In this document: piece by piece, positions 53,352-61,657 of the stretch | Position numbering within the stretch: the stretch's first letter is position 1 | How the letters are laid out: every line of letters starts with the position of its first letter | From: Paenibacillus_AR mesotrionivorans | GTDB lineage: Bacteria > Bacillota > Bacilli > Paenibacillales > NBRC-103111 | Direction of reading: 5' to 3' | Assembly: GCF_046098205.1 (NCBI RefSeq) | Contig: NZ_JBJURJ010000010.1 | Location: 124,001 to 188,000 of the forward strand | Length of the DNA stretch: 64,000 bases | Notes under the pieces: model-generated | Told to the model about the DNA's origin: nothing | The model's input: only the letters and a program-made list of their open reading frames with translations | Database searches by the model: none | Translations under genes and position numbers: made by a program

Positions 53352-54281
53352 ATGAGAATTCTATTCTTCGGCAGAGGTTTAATATCGACCCAATACGCGT
53401 GGGCATTGGAGCAGGCGGGGCATACCGTTGAGTTTTACGTTCGAAAAGGCAGAAAGGAAACCTTCGGAAGCCGTATAGACCTTGAAATGTGGGATGCACG
53501 AAAAGGGAAAAAGCTGATCAAGGAAAGCTGGAGCATCAAGCTGCATGAGGAGATCCTTCCCCATTATGATCTGATTATTGTGAGCGTCAACACGGAACAG
53601 CTTCCGGAGGCGGCACAATTGCTATCCGCTGCTGCAGGAAATACTCCTATCCTCATATTCAATAACCTGTGGCAGGATTTAAAATCCTCTATTGCCCCAT
53701 TGCCGATGAATAATGTTGTGTTTGGCTTCCCCGGAGCAGGAGGCGGCATCGAAAACAATCGGCTTAGAGGCGGCTTTCTCAAAATGGTATTTCTTGAAAA
53801 ACCGCGGGTTGGTACCAAGCATATCAACCAATTGATCCAAGCATGCTTTGAAAGTGCCCATTTTAAAATTAGCTGGGTGAAGGATATGCAAAACTGGCTG
53901 TGGAATCACTTTGCCATGAATGCGGCAATGGAGACCGAGGTGTTAAAACGGGGAAGCTTTCCAGCGATCATGAACCATAAGGACTCCTTTTCCAATGTGG
54001 GGTTGAATATAAGGGAAATGATCCCTGTGCTGAAGGCAAGAGGTGCAAAGCCGGATGCCATTACTCTTTTGCTGACTAAGCTTCCGCCCGCACTTCTCGG
54101 CGTACTTTTTAACAGAGTTGTGTTTGCCAAAGGCAGCCTGCCGCGGCTGTTCATGGAATACAACAATAGCAAAGCAGGGTTTGCGGTACTTGAAGTGGTG
54201 AGGGAAGCCAAAAAGACAGGCATCCCTTTGCCGCGTCTTACGAAGGCACTTGAAAATAGTGAATATGCAAAACAAAAATAA
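53352..54281 (+). CDS. ketopantoate reductase-like oxidoreductase
   Basis: 309 residues from the ATG at 53352, 5-8 nt after GGAGGAGG. N-terminal Rossmann region of the ApbA/PanE family: MRILFFGRGLISTQYAWALEQAGHTVEFYVR (NADP-binding, with GRGLIS for GxGxxG), DLIIVSVNTEQLPEAA, then GFPGAGGG. The C-terminal helical domain contains WLWNHFAMNAAMETEVLKRGSF. True PanE proteins are similar in size; here the active-site pattern is loose, so a related 2-hydroxyacid or other reductase is possible. The TetR on the opposite strand probably regulates it. Confidence 0.85.
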   Translation: MRILFFGRGLISTQYAWALEQAGHTVEFYVRKGRKETFGSRIDLEMWDARKGKKLIKESWSIKLHEEILPHYDLIIVSVNTEQLPEAAQLLSAAAGNTPILIFNNLWQDLKSSIAPLPMNNVVFGFPGAGGGIENNRLRGGFLKMVFLEKPRVGTKHINQLIQACFESAHFKISWVKDMQNWLWNHFAMNAAMETEVLKRGSFPAIMNHKDSFSNVGLNIREMIPVLKARGAKPDAITLLLTKLPPALLGVLFNRVVFAKGSLPRLFMEYNNSKAGFAVLEVVREAKKTGIPLPRLTKALENSEYAKQK

Positions 54282-54285
54282 AAAA

Positions 54286-54339
54286 ACACCCCTTAGCATA
54301 ACCGGATTACCCATGGGGTTCTCCAATTCTAAGGGGTAT
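54286..54339 (-). terminator. bidirectional terminator between convergent genes
   Basis: ACACCCCTTAG and CTAAGGGGTAT form an outer stem around an inner hairpin (GGATTACCCATGGGGTTCTCC). On the minus strand a T7 run follows, terminating the cohesin-SLH operon; on the plus strand the tail ATTTGCATTG is weaker and serves the reductase gene. Confidence 0.75.
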
Positions 54340-54353
54340 TTGCATTGTAATCG

Positions 54354-55967
54354 TTAATTTAACTCATTAAACCTTTGGAGCATAGTGGCAACCTCTGCTC
54401 TGGTGGCAAGACCGGCAGGATTTAGCGTCAAATCAGAGTTGCCCTTCATGATATCCTTGGACACCGCCCAAATAATGGACTCTTTGGCAAAGTCGGAGAT
54501 TTCATGTGCATCCTTGAAGCTGAGGCTTGACATTCCGGCAGGAAGATCAGGATTCTTCCCCTTCGCGTACCGATAGAGCATAACCGCAATTTGCTCGCGG
54601 GTGATGGCAGCATTGGGGGCAAATATCCCCTCGCCATATCCGTCAACAATGTGGCTTTGGTTCGCCCACATAATAGGATCTGAATACCAGAGACCGCTTT
54701 GAACATCAGAGAATACATCGGCAAATTCTACATTTGGTTGATTTTCCATCCGGTATAATACAGTAGCAAGCATGGCCCGGCTCATGTTCCCGGAGGGGTT
54801 AAATTCTGTTTCAGTGGTTCCCGTGAATAACCCCTTGTTGTACACATACCTTACCGGTGAATAGAACCAATCGTCATGTGCGATATCGGTAAACGGAGGT
54901 TTCTTGGCAAATGTCACAACAACCGTTGTATCGCGGCTCACCTCTGGAATGGTGTAAATGTCGCGGCCTATAAATTTTTCACCGTTGACGAAGATATATT
55001 CAGTTTCAAACCCTTCATCAGGAATCAGTCGGATGGTTGCAGAGGTGGTGGCACGAACCGTTTGAGCTTCAAAACCCTCGGCAATTTTGCCATTCCCGCC
55101 TTTAACAGAAGCACGAACCAAATATTTAAGATCTTTAACAACAACGGCAGAATTATCGTTATCGTCCGGGGCAGCCCAACGCTTCGGACCAATAATTTTG
55201 GAGTTCTCGAAATTGGCAACGCCAATGCCAAGCCTTTCTATTGCCCCTGAGATTTCCGAAGCCACAGCATCTGCTTGATCCAAAACAGCCTCAGCCTCGG
55301 CAATCACACTCCTCAATGCTTGAGCAGCTTTTGTCGGATACCAAAAGTCCGGACTATATATGGTTTTGGGATTATCCGCAATGATAACGGAAGCAAGCAA
55401 GGATTTTGCAGCCACAATGTCTTCATAGAGCAGGGATTTGGAGGCTTCCTTTATGCCAGTGCCAACCACGATTTGCACATCCTCAAACGGCTCTATGTAC
55501 CGATGTGTCGCATCCTTGTTGGTCAGAATGAAGCTGCCTACAGAAAAGTCGAAGGTTCCATTGTTTCTGGCTTGGAAAACAGCCGTTCCGATGTTTGGAA
55601 GCATGGAATCCTCTGCTCCGTTGGCGGTCATATCCAGGTAGAGATAGTTGATGGCACCGTCGGAATATTTCATTGAAATATCCTTTTCCGTATGAACACC
55701 AGTATTCTTCAGAACATAGGAATCAAACTGCAGCTTTCCCTGGAATCCGTATACCGGCGCCCTTCCGGCGCCAGTATACGAAAGACGTAGTGTAACAAAC
55801 ATTTCTTCGCCAACCTCAAAGGATGATTTGGAGGCACCCGAGCTGTCCGTTACGGTGATGTGTACACGATAACCAAGGTCCGCGGCATCGTTTGCGCTGT
55901 AGGCAAAGGATGGTAAAACAGCCCATAGAAGCATGATGCAAAGAATGCTTTTCAAGTATTTGATCAT
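54354..55967 (-). CDS. cohesin-SLH cell-surface anchoring protein
   Basis: 537 residues. Signal peptide (SILCIMLLWAVLPSFAYSA). Residues about 32-170 are a cohesin-like beta-sandwich (EVGEEMFVTLRLSYTG, GFQGKLQFDSYVLKNTGV, INYLYLDMTANGAED, LPNIGTAVFQARNNGTFDFSV). A helical FIVAR-like region follows (177-255), then a beta domain with ASVKGGNGKIAEGFEAQTV, then three SLH domains from about 361 (FTDIAHDDWFYSPVRYV; FSDVQSGLWYSDPIMWA; FKDAHEISDFAKESIIWA). SLH domains bind pyruvylated wall polymer. The ATG overlaps the stop of the dockerin gene upstream (55967-55964). It probably anchors the dockerin protein to the wall. Confidence 0.88.
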   Translation of the reverse strand: MIKYLKSILCIMLLWAVLPSFAYSANDAADLGYRVHITVTDSSGASKSSFEVGEEMFVTLRLSYTGAGRAPVYGFQGKLQFDSYVLKNTGVHTEKDISMKYSDGAINYLYLDMTANGAEDSMLPNIGTAVFQARNNGTFDFSVGSFILTNKDATHRYIEPFEDVQIVVGTGIKEASKSLLYEDIVAAKSLLASVIIADNPKTIYSPDFWYPTKAAQALRSVIAEAEAVLDQADAVASEISGAIERLGIGVANFENSKIIGPKRWAAPDDNDNSAVVVKDLKYLVRASVKGGNGKIAEGFEAQTVRATTSATIRLIPDEGFETEYIFVNGEKFIGRDIYTIPEVSRDTTVVVTFAKKPPFTDIAHDDWFYSPVRYVYNKGLFTGTTETEFNPSGNMSRAMLATVLYRMENQPNVEFADVFSDVQSGLWYSDPIMWANQSHIVDGYGEGIFAPNAAITREQIAVMLYRYAKGKNPDLPAGMSSLSFKDAHEISDFAKESIIWAVSKDIMKGNSDLTLNPAGLATRAEVATMLQRFNELN

Positions 55968-58900
55968 CTTTGGAGTGCCTCCATCAGGGTGAGCTGCGCA
56001 TCTACAATGTCCACAATGCCGTCACCGTTTTTATCCGATCTCATCCAGCTATCTGGAGAACTAAACCCGTTGTAGACATTGTCCAGAATAGCATCCAGTG
56101 TTGCCGAAATGTCGCTTTTATCAATTGCACCGCTGCCATCGGTATCTCCACGAAGAAGAATAGGCGATTTCACCGTGGGTTCAAAAACAAGGTTGGCCGT
56201 TAATTGCTCGCCTGTGACAAGCCCCTTGGAGGAACCAATGTAGGCTTTCTTACGGTTGTCATAAAAAAGCGTTTGTTTGTTTCCTTCAATCACAACCGTT
56301 GCCTTACCCATGTTTATTTCCGTGTAGAGGGTGTACAACGAGAACCCTTGTGTTTGGCGGACCTCGTAACGGTACCCAAGATCCTTTACACTGATTTTGA
56401 TAACGTCCGACAATTCCTTATAGACCGTCTCCCCATTCATACCTTCAAAAGCGGAAAGTCTATAGCTCACCTTGACTGCCGTTTCGCCGGGAGCCAATGC
56501 TTCAATTGTCCCGTCTTGTGAAAGGCTGATGATGTTCTGATTATATAGAACGTGCCACACAACGTCCTTTGCTTCTAAAACGGTGTCGCCAGCTGTGCGG
56601 CGGGCTTTAACAGAAAGCGCCGTTTTGCCGCCTAAACCAAGCTCGATGGAATCAGGCTGATCCTCGGAGCTTTCAAGATCAGAGATGAGTGTAAGGCTTT
56701 CAAACTCCGTCAATGCACGGTTCACAAGATAAACCTGAACCACCGTTTCATTCCCGGCATCATCAACCGCTTTAAGCATCAGGGTTTGGTCCGGGCTTTG
56801 GCTTGAGGTGCTCCGAGTAACAACGAATGTTCCGTCCGGATGGATAACAATTCCGTCTGAACTGCCGTCTAAGGTTAACGTTGCGGTTGGTTCTGTCAGA
56901 CCGTGGAAGCGATAGCTTGAGGCCGGGCCAACAAAAACAACTTGATTGCTGACGGTGTTGTCCACGTTCTCCTTGTCAAGGCTCTTTTGAACATCCTCGT
57001 TAAGGAGTAACACAGGCGCTTTGGTGTCCACGGTAAACCCGATGGCACCCGATGACCTGCTGCCTTGGATGGTATCCTGGTTTTCGCCAACCGCTATGAA
57101 GTCCATCAGCTGCTGGCCGTCTTCCAGACTTTCTTCAAATGACCAAACCGTCTTAAACTCTTGAGGTGTGTTTTTATCCTCCGTGTTCAGGTTTAAGGTC
57201 ATTTTGACAGGCCGGTCGAAGGTGTACGTTGCCTCTAACCGGTCCGTGTTTAGATAATAGCGGTCTTTGGATAGGTTAATGTTTGTTTCTACGCTTAAAA
57301 GCTGAGGTTTATCCATGGAAGGCATAACAAAGCTTGGCGAGGCTGCAATTTCGGTTGAACGATAATATTCCGCATGGTTAAGCGGAGTTTCTACAATTCT
57401 GACAGCCTGCGCTTGAACAACATAGGTCTTGCCCTCCTGTAACAGAGGCCGGTTTGTTTGCTCTTCTAATGGTTTGAGAATGATGTCACTGCCAGCCTTA
57501 AATTGGCCAAAGGAATTCTCCACCTCAACACCATTCTCGTCCTGGATCGCCACGAGATAATGTGTTGCCGTTGGGTCAGTGCCCGTTATATCCACCCTCA
57601 CATAGCCGTCCCCATTGTAGACCGCAGAAACAGCTTGTGGTTTCTGAGGAAGCAATGGATTTGTGAAGGTGAAGGTGGATGAGGTAATCTTTTTACTCAT
57701 CCCGCCTTGATGGTTCACAAGCATGGCAACAACATGATAGTCCCCTTGAGGAAAGGACTCGGGAAGTGTGAACACATGAGAGCCGGATTCAATTTGATTC
57801 AGCTCCAGGTTGCCAATACTAATTAGTGATGAAGTGTCTTGAATGTTCGCGGATTCGATGGTTTGCATGACGGACGGGTCTTTTGTGACATAGACATTCA
57901 GTGCACCCGAATATTGGCCTTCTTTATCCGTGGTCCAGGAAACGCTGATATCACGGCTTGAAGTTTCGCTGTGAGACGCGCTAATCCCTGTAAGCTCAGG
58001 CATATAATCAACACTGTTCACTTCAAAGTTATCGATATAAACCTCAGGTGTTGCAACGGAAATGGACCAGTTTCCAGGAACAATAAGGGATGGGTCAGTA
58101 ATAGAAATGTACAGATAATTAACGCCATCCAAGGATTGAACAAGATAGTTTCCATTGCCGTTATGATCATCTTCAACCATTGTCAATGGGATGCCATCCG
58201 GATTGGTGACCATAATTTCTGATGCAGAAGGTTTGACAAATCCGCGAAGCGGAATTTCAAAGAGGAGCGAATCCTTCGTTGTTGGACTAACCTCTTTGGT
58301 AATACCATTACCCGCTCGGGTTGCAGCCACTGCCTTTGTAGGGAGTCTTCTCATATTCGATCCATATATCGTGGTGGTTGGCACAAGGTTGCCGCTTTCG
58401 TCCAGCGCTTCCGCGTGGACATAGTGAACAGCCTTTCCTCTTGAAGACAGATCGATGGATCCGCCAAAGCTGAGGTCCCCGTTCCAATAATAGATAAAGC
58501 CAAGCTTTATCCCAATGACCTTGAAGTTTGCGCCAACAAAGTCAGATGAAACAGCTGCCTCAACTCCTGCCAGCTCCTTGCCCCCCACAAACGGGATGGA
58601 GTCTGGAATGAACAGCCCCGCGTAAACATACCCGTAAAAATAATCCTCCGTGATTTTTATCGTTATCCCACCGCGAATGGCTCCGGCGTGAATGCTGATG
58701 TCGCCAAAGGCATTAAGCTGAAAGGGCGATATCCATTGCACATTCATGCCCGCCCGGATATTCAAAAGCCTTCCCTCTTCGTCCTTTGCCAGCCGGCCAG
58801 TACCCTCAATGGCAAGACCGGACAGCTTTGCCTCCAGCTTAAAGTCGCCTACAATAATGGCATTAATTAAGAGCCTTGTTTGGAGATGGATGGTAAGCGG

Positions 58901-61654
58901 CGGAAGCTCGCCGGCCGGGTCTCCGGCAACGGTGTCTGCAAGGTTGGAGATCCCTCCGCCAAGACCGGTGATAAATACATAAGGGGCAACCACAGGAATT
59001 TTCATTGTGGATGGCGCCAAAAAGAAGGTGAGCTTATCGAGCATCATTTTGGGAACCTCGTTAATCGGAACCTTTTTCAGCGCCAAGGACCCTTCTACTT
59101 CCAGCATGGTTATGGAAACACCGGCATTAATGCTATATATATCTTCAATGGTATTAATGGTGATTTCGGCCTTCACACCTGCTTCGTTTCCGACTAACGG
59201 TCCTAGAATATCCTTCGGCAGCTCAACGGACAACGTTGTGTTAATGCCGCGGAAGCCGATATCGTTCCCGTCACTTCCATACAGCACATCTTCAACGTTT
59301 GCCGTTAATGATCCTTTATAGTCATAATGCTCCTCACCCTTGGATGGGTCAGCAGCTTTTAGCGGCATGGAAATCCTTCCGCCAAAGCTGATTCCAAAAT
59401 CATCCTTATCCCGGGTCATCACACCATATTTAATATTGATCAGAAAACCCGCAATATTCTGCAGCATAGAACCGGCATCGCCAAGCTGAAGCTCAAAAGC
59501 CTGAGCCTCCTTCTCGGAAACAGCCTCCCGGTTCAGGCTGAATTTGGTTCCATTCTTGGCTTCAAAATACCACTTATTATGCCAAATATTAATGGAGTTA
59601 ATCACTTTAATGGTGCCATCGCCTTCCAGCTTTGCACCATTGCTGTCCACTGTCATCTTCAAGGCCTGGTTGCTGTCATAGGTGAGGATATTGTTGATGG
59701 TAATGTCGCCATCGGCTCTGCTGGCCGAGTAATACTTCTCTTTACCCGTATCCATCAGCCTGATTTTCCCGCGCAGGGTCAACAGAATTTCTGTTTTATC
59801 TTCTTCGAATGTGATGCCCTTGTTAAGAATACCGTCTTTATTAACGCCGCCGGATACAAATTTTTTCATTGCATCTTCGTTTGCAAAACTAATATAGTCA
59901 TACAGCTGTCTGTTGTTAGCAGCGTTTGTAAACCGGACCAGCGAAACAATACCGTAGCTTGCACTTCTATCCGCTGCGTTATTGGTAACATCCAAGGTAG
60001 CGGCTGCTTTCACTTTTGTGCCAAAGGCATCGATCAGCTGTTGATTTGTAAATCTGAATTCAATGTCATATTTGCCAACTGCCATGGTTTGGTTCGTTGA
60101 AAATGCAAGGGTTTGACCTTCTTCAATGAAGCTTATTTTTCTTTTGTCAATCAAAACAGCCTCACCGCTTGCTGATGAAACAAGATAAAGACTCCAGCCG
60201 TTACTTCCCGAAAGGGCCCCGGCCAAAACCTTCATATCGCCAGAAACGGTGATATTCTTGTCGCCTTCATAATAAACGGACGCGGGGAAAATATGCTTCA
60301 TGGAGACTTCCGGAAGCTTTCCTTCCACTGCAGGAATCAGAATGTTCGTATTGGCACTATAATCCACTACCTTATGGGTGCTGGAATCAATAATTTCTGT
60401 GGCGTTTAAGGAAACGACCATCCGTTTGGATGTAATCATGGACTGAGTCTCTGCAATAATCTCCACATTGGGAATATCAAATACCGTTCCAATGTTAAGA
60501 CCGCCCGAAATCTTCACCGTGTATTCCCGTGTTTTCGTTGCTGCAAAAACCAGCCCCTCATCGAGGCTAAGCCTCACAATGGGCTCCAGGAGCTCTCTTG
60601 CTCCCGAAACACTGTTGTCAATGGTTACCGTTGCTTTAAAAGTCCCGTTGTTTTCATATGCTTTTTTGTCGGCAGCCAAGAGAACATTTTCGGTTTGGAT
60701 ACCAATCGAAACATGCTCCTTTTGTGTTTGCTCCGAGAAGTTGCCGATCCCATAGAGCATCTCGGAAATTCTGCCTTCACCTGGTCCAATTGATTTTTCG
60801 TTCCAATAATAAGCCGTTGCCGTGTCGGGAACCAAATATTTGTTGGAATAATTGGTAAAGTCAACACTGGGGTTTGGCGTATAATCGTATCGTGTGTTTG
60901 CAAGATTCACCCAGTGACCCACAATCACCTTATCCACGTTTACGTCTTTGTTGCCGCTCCAGCCGGACAAAAGGGCATACGCCATTTTGTCCGAAGCGGA
61001 AAGAGAATCCACATATCTGATTTGCTGGGGAAGGTTTGTACCGCTATATTCCGTTTCAACGATTGTGGGTTGTGTTGGATCAACCAACACATAAGGGGAA
61101 TCAATTGCTGAACCCAGTGCATTATCCAGAAGAAGACGAATCCCAACCGTTCCGGCTTTGGCATTGTTATTCTTCACATCATAGGAAATACCAATGTTTC
61201 CAGCCCTCGAGTTGTTAGGATCAATGGAGATGGACACCTTCTGCGTAATGGTGTAACCCTTGATATCCCAATCAATGGTTAACAGCCTGTTCTGCTCTGA
61301 AACCACCGGCTCATGAAGCTTGGTATCGATCCCAAACCAGCCGTATTCCTGACCGAAAATATAATCCTTGCCGTCAATGCGAACGGTGGTAAAAGATGTG
61401 CCATTGCTCCTTGCCGTATCCTCCCGATAAAGCAGCGGAATATTGTTGTCGAAGGCCTTTTGCGGATGACCGTCCGTGGTTTCAATTGAAAAACCACCCG
61501 TTCTAGAATTTATAGAATACTTCATAAACTCGTTCGCAATGGAATAATCCGCACTGCTGGCATTTGCACGAACAGGGAAACTTGCAAAAGTGAATAGCAT
61601 AGATAGAAATAGAATTGCAGCTATGCTGCGTTTCATTGTTCTATGAATCGTCAT
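55964..61654 (-). CDS. large secreted multidomain protein with C-terminal dockerin
   Basis: 1896 residues, ATG with AAGGAGG 10 nt upstream. Signal peptide (SIAAILFLSMLFTFASFPVRANA). An N-terminal beta-rich part (about 33-330, with GYTITQKVSISIDPNNSRAGNIGIS and YYWNEKSIGPGEGRISEMLYGIGNF) is followed by a long central region without known domains, FN3-like units (about 1340-1560), an Ig-like repeat and a Big_2-type domain (ALTEFESLTLISDLES...EALAPGETAVKVSYR). Residues about 1832-1896 are a type I dockerin: two Ca-binding loops, DTDGSGAIDKSD and DKNGDGIVDIVDA, each before a helix. No catalytic domain recognised. It is coupled to the cohesin-SLH gene and lies 3 bases after the Ig-like gene. Confidence 0.85.
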   Translation of the reverse strand: MTIHRTMKRSIAAILFLSMLFTFASFPVRANASSADYSIANEFMKYSINSRTGGFSIETTDGHPQKAFDNNIPLLYREDTARSNGTSFTTVRIDGKDYIFGQEYGWFGIDTKLHEPVVSEQNRLLTIDWDIKGYTITQKVSISIDPNNSRAGNIGISYDVKNNNAKAGTVGIRLLLDNALGSAIDSPYVLVDPTQPTIVETEYSGTNLPQQIRYVDSLSASDKMAYALLSGWSGNKDVNVDKVIVGHWVNLANTRYDYTPNPSVDFTNYSNKYLVPDTATAYYWNEKSIGPGEGRISEMLYGIGNFSEQTQKEHVSIGIQTENVLLAADKKAYENNGTFKATVTIDNSVSGARELLEPIVRLSLDEGLVFAATKTREYTVKISGGLNIGTVFDIPNVEIIAETQSMITSKRMVVSLNATEIIDSSTHKVVDYSANTNILIPAVEGKLPEVSMKHIFPASVYYEGDKNITVSGDMKVLAGALSGSNGWSLYLVSSASGEAVLIDKRKISFIEEGQTLAFSTNQTMAVGKYDIEFRFTNQQLIDAFGTKVKAAATLDVTNNAADRSASYGIVSLVRFTNAANNRQLYDYISFANEDAMKKFVSGGVNKDGILNKGITFEEDKTEILLTLRGKIRLMDTGKEKYYSASRADGDITINNILTYDSNQALKMTVDSNGAKLEGDGTIKVINSINIWHNKWYFEAKNGTKFSLNREAVSEKEAQAFELQLGDAGSMLQNIAGFLINIKYGVMTRDKDDFGISFGGRISMPLKAADPSKGEEHYDYKGSLTANVEDVLYGSDGNDIGFRGINTTLSVELPKDILGPLVGNEAGVKAEITINTIEDIYSINAGVSITMLEVEGSLALKKVPINEVPKMMLDKLTFFLAPSTMKIPVVAPYVFITGLGGGISNLADTVAGDPAGELPPLTIHLQTRLLINAIIVGDFKLEAKLSGLAIEGTGRLAKDEEGRLLNIRAGMNVQWISPFQLNAFGDISIHAGAIRGGITIKITEDYFYGYVYAGLFIPDSIPFVGGKELAGVEAAVSSDFVGANFKVIGIKLGFIYYWNGDLSFGGSIDLSSRGKAVHYVHAEALDESGNLVPTTTIYGSNMRRLPTKAVAATRAGNGITKEVSPTTKDSLLFEIPLRGFVKPSASEIMVTNPDGIPLTMVEDDHNGNGNYLVQSLDGVNYLYISITDPSLIVPGNWSISVATPEVYIDNFEVNSVDYMPELTGISASHSETSSRDISVSWTTDKEGQYSGALNVYVTKDPSVMQTIESANIQDTSSLISIGNLELNQIESGSHVFTLPESFPQGDYHVVAMLVNHQGGMSKKITSSTFTFTNPLLPQKPQAVSAVYNGDGYVRVDITGTDPTATHYLVAIQDENGVEVENSFGQFKAGSDIILKPLEEQTNRPLLQEGKTYVVQAQAVRIVETPLNHAEYYRSTEIAASPSFVMPSMDKPQLLSVETNINLSKDRYYLNTDRLEATYTFDRPVKMTLNLNTEDKNTPQEFKTVWSFEESLEDGQQLMDFIAVGENQDTIQGSRSSGAIGFTVDTKAPVLLLNEDVQKSLDKENVDNTVSNQVVFVGPASSYRFHGLTEPTATLTLDGSSDGIVIHPDGTFVVTRSTSSQSPDQTLMLKAVDDAGNETVVQVYLVNRALTEFESLTLISDLESSEDQPDSIELGLGGKTALSVKARRTAGDTVLEAKDVVWHVLYNQNIISLSQDGTIEALAPGETAVKVSYRLSAFEGMNGETVYKELSDVIKISVKDLGYRYEVRQTQGFSLYTLYTEINMGKATVVIEGNKQTLFYDNRKKAYIGSSKGLVTGEQLTANLVFEPTVKSPILLRGDTDGSGAIDKSDISATLDAILDNVYNGFSSPDSWMRSDKNGDGIVDIVDAQLTLMEALQR

Positions 61655-61657
61655 TGC

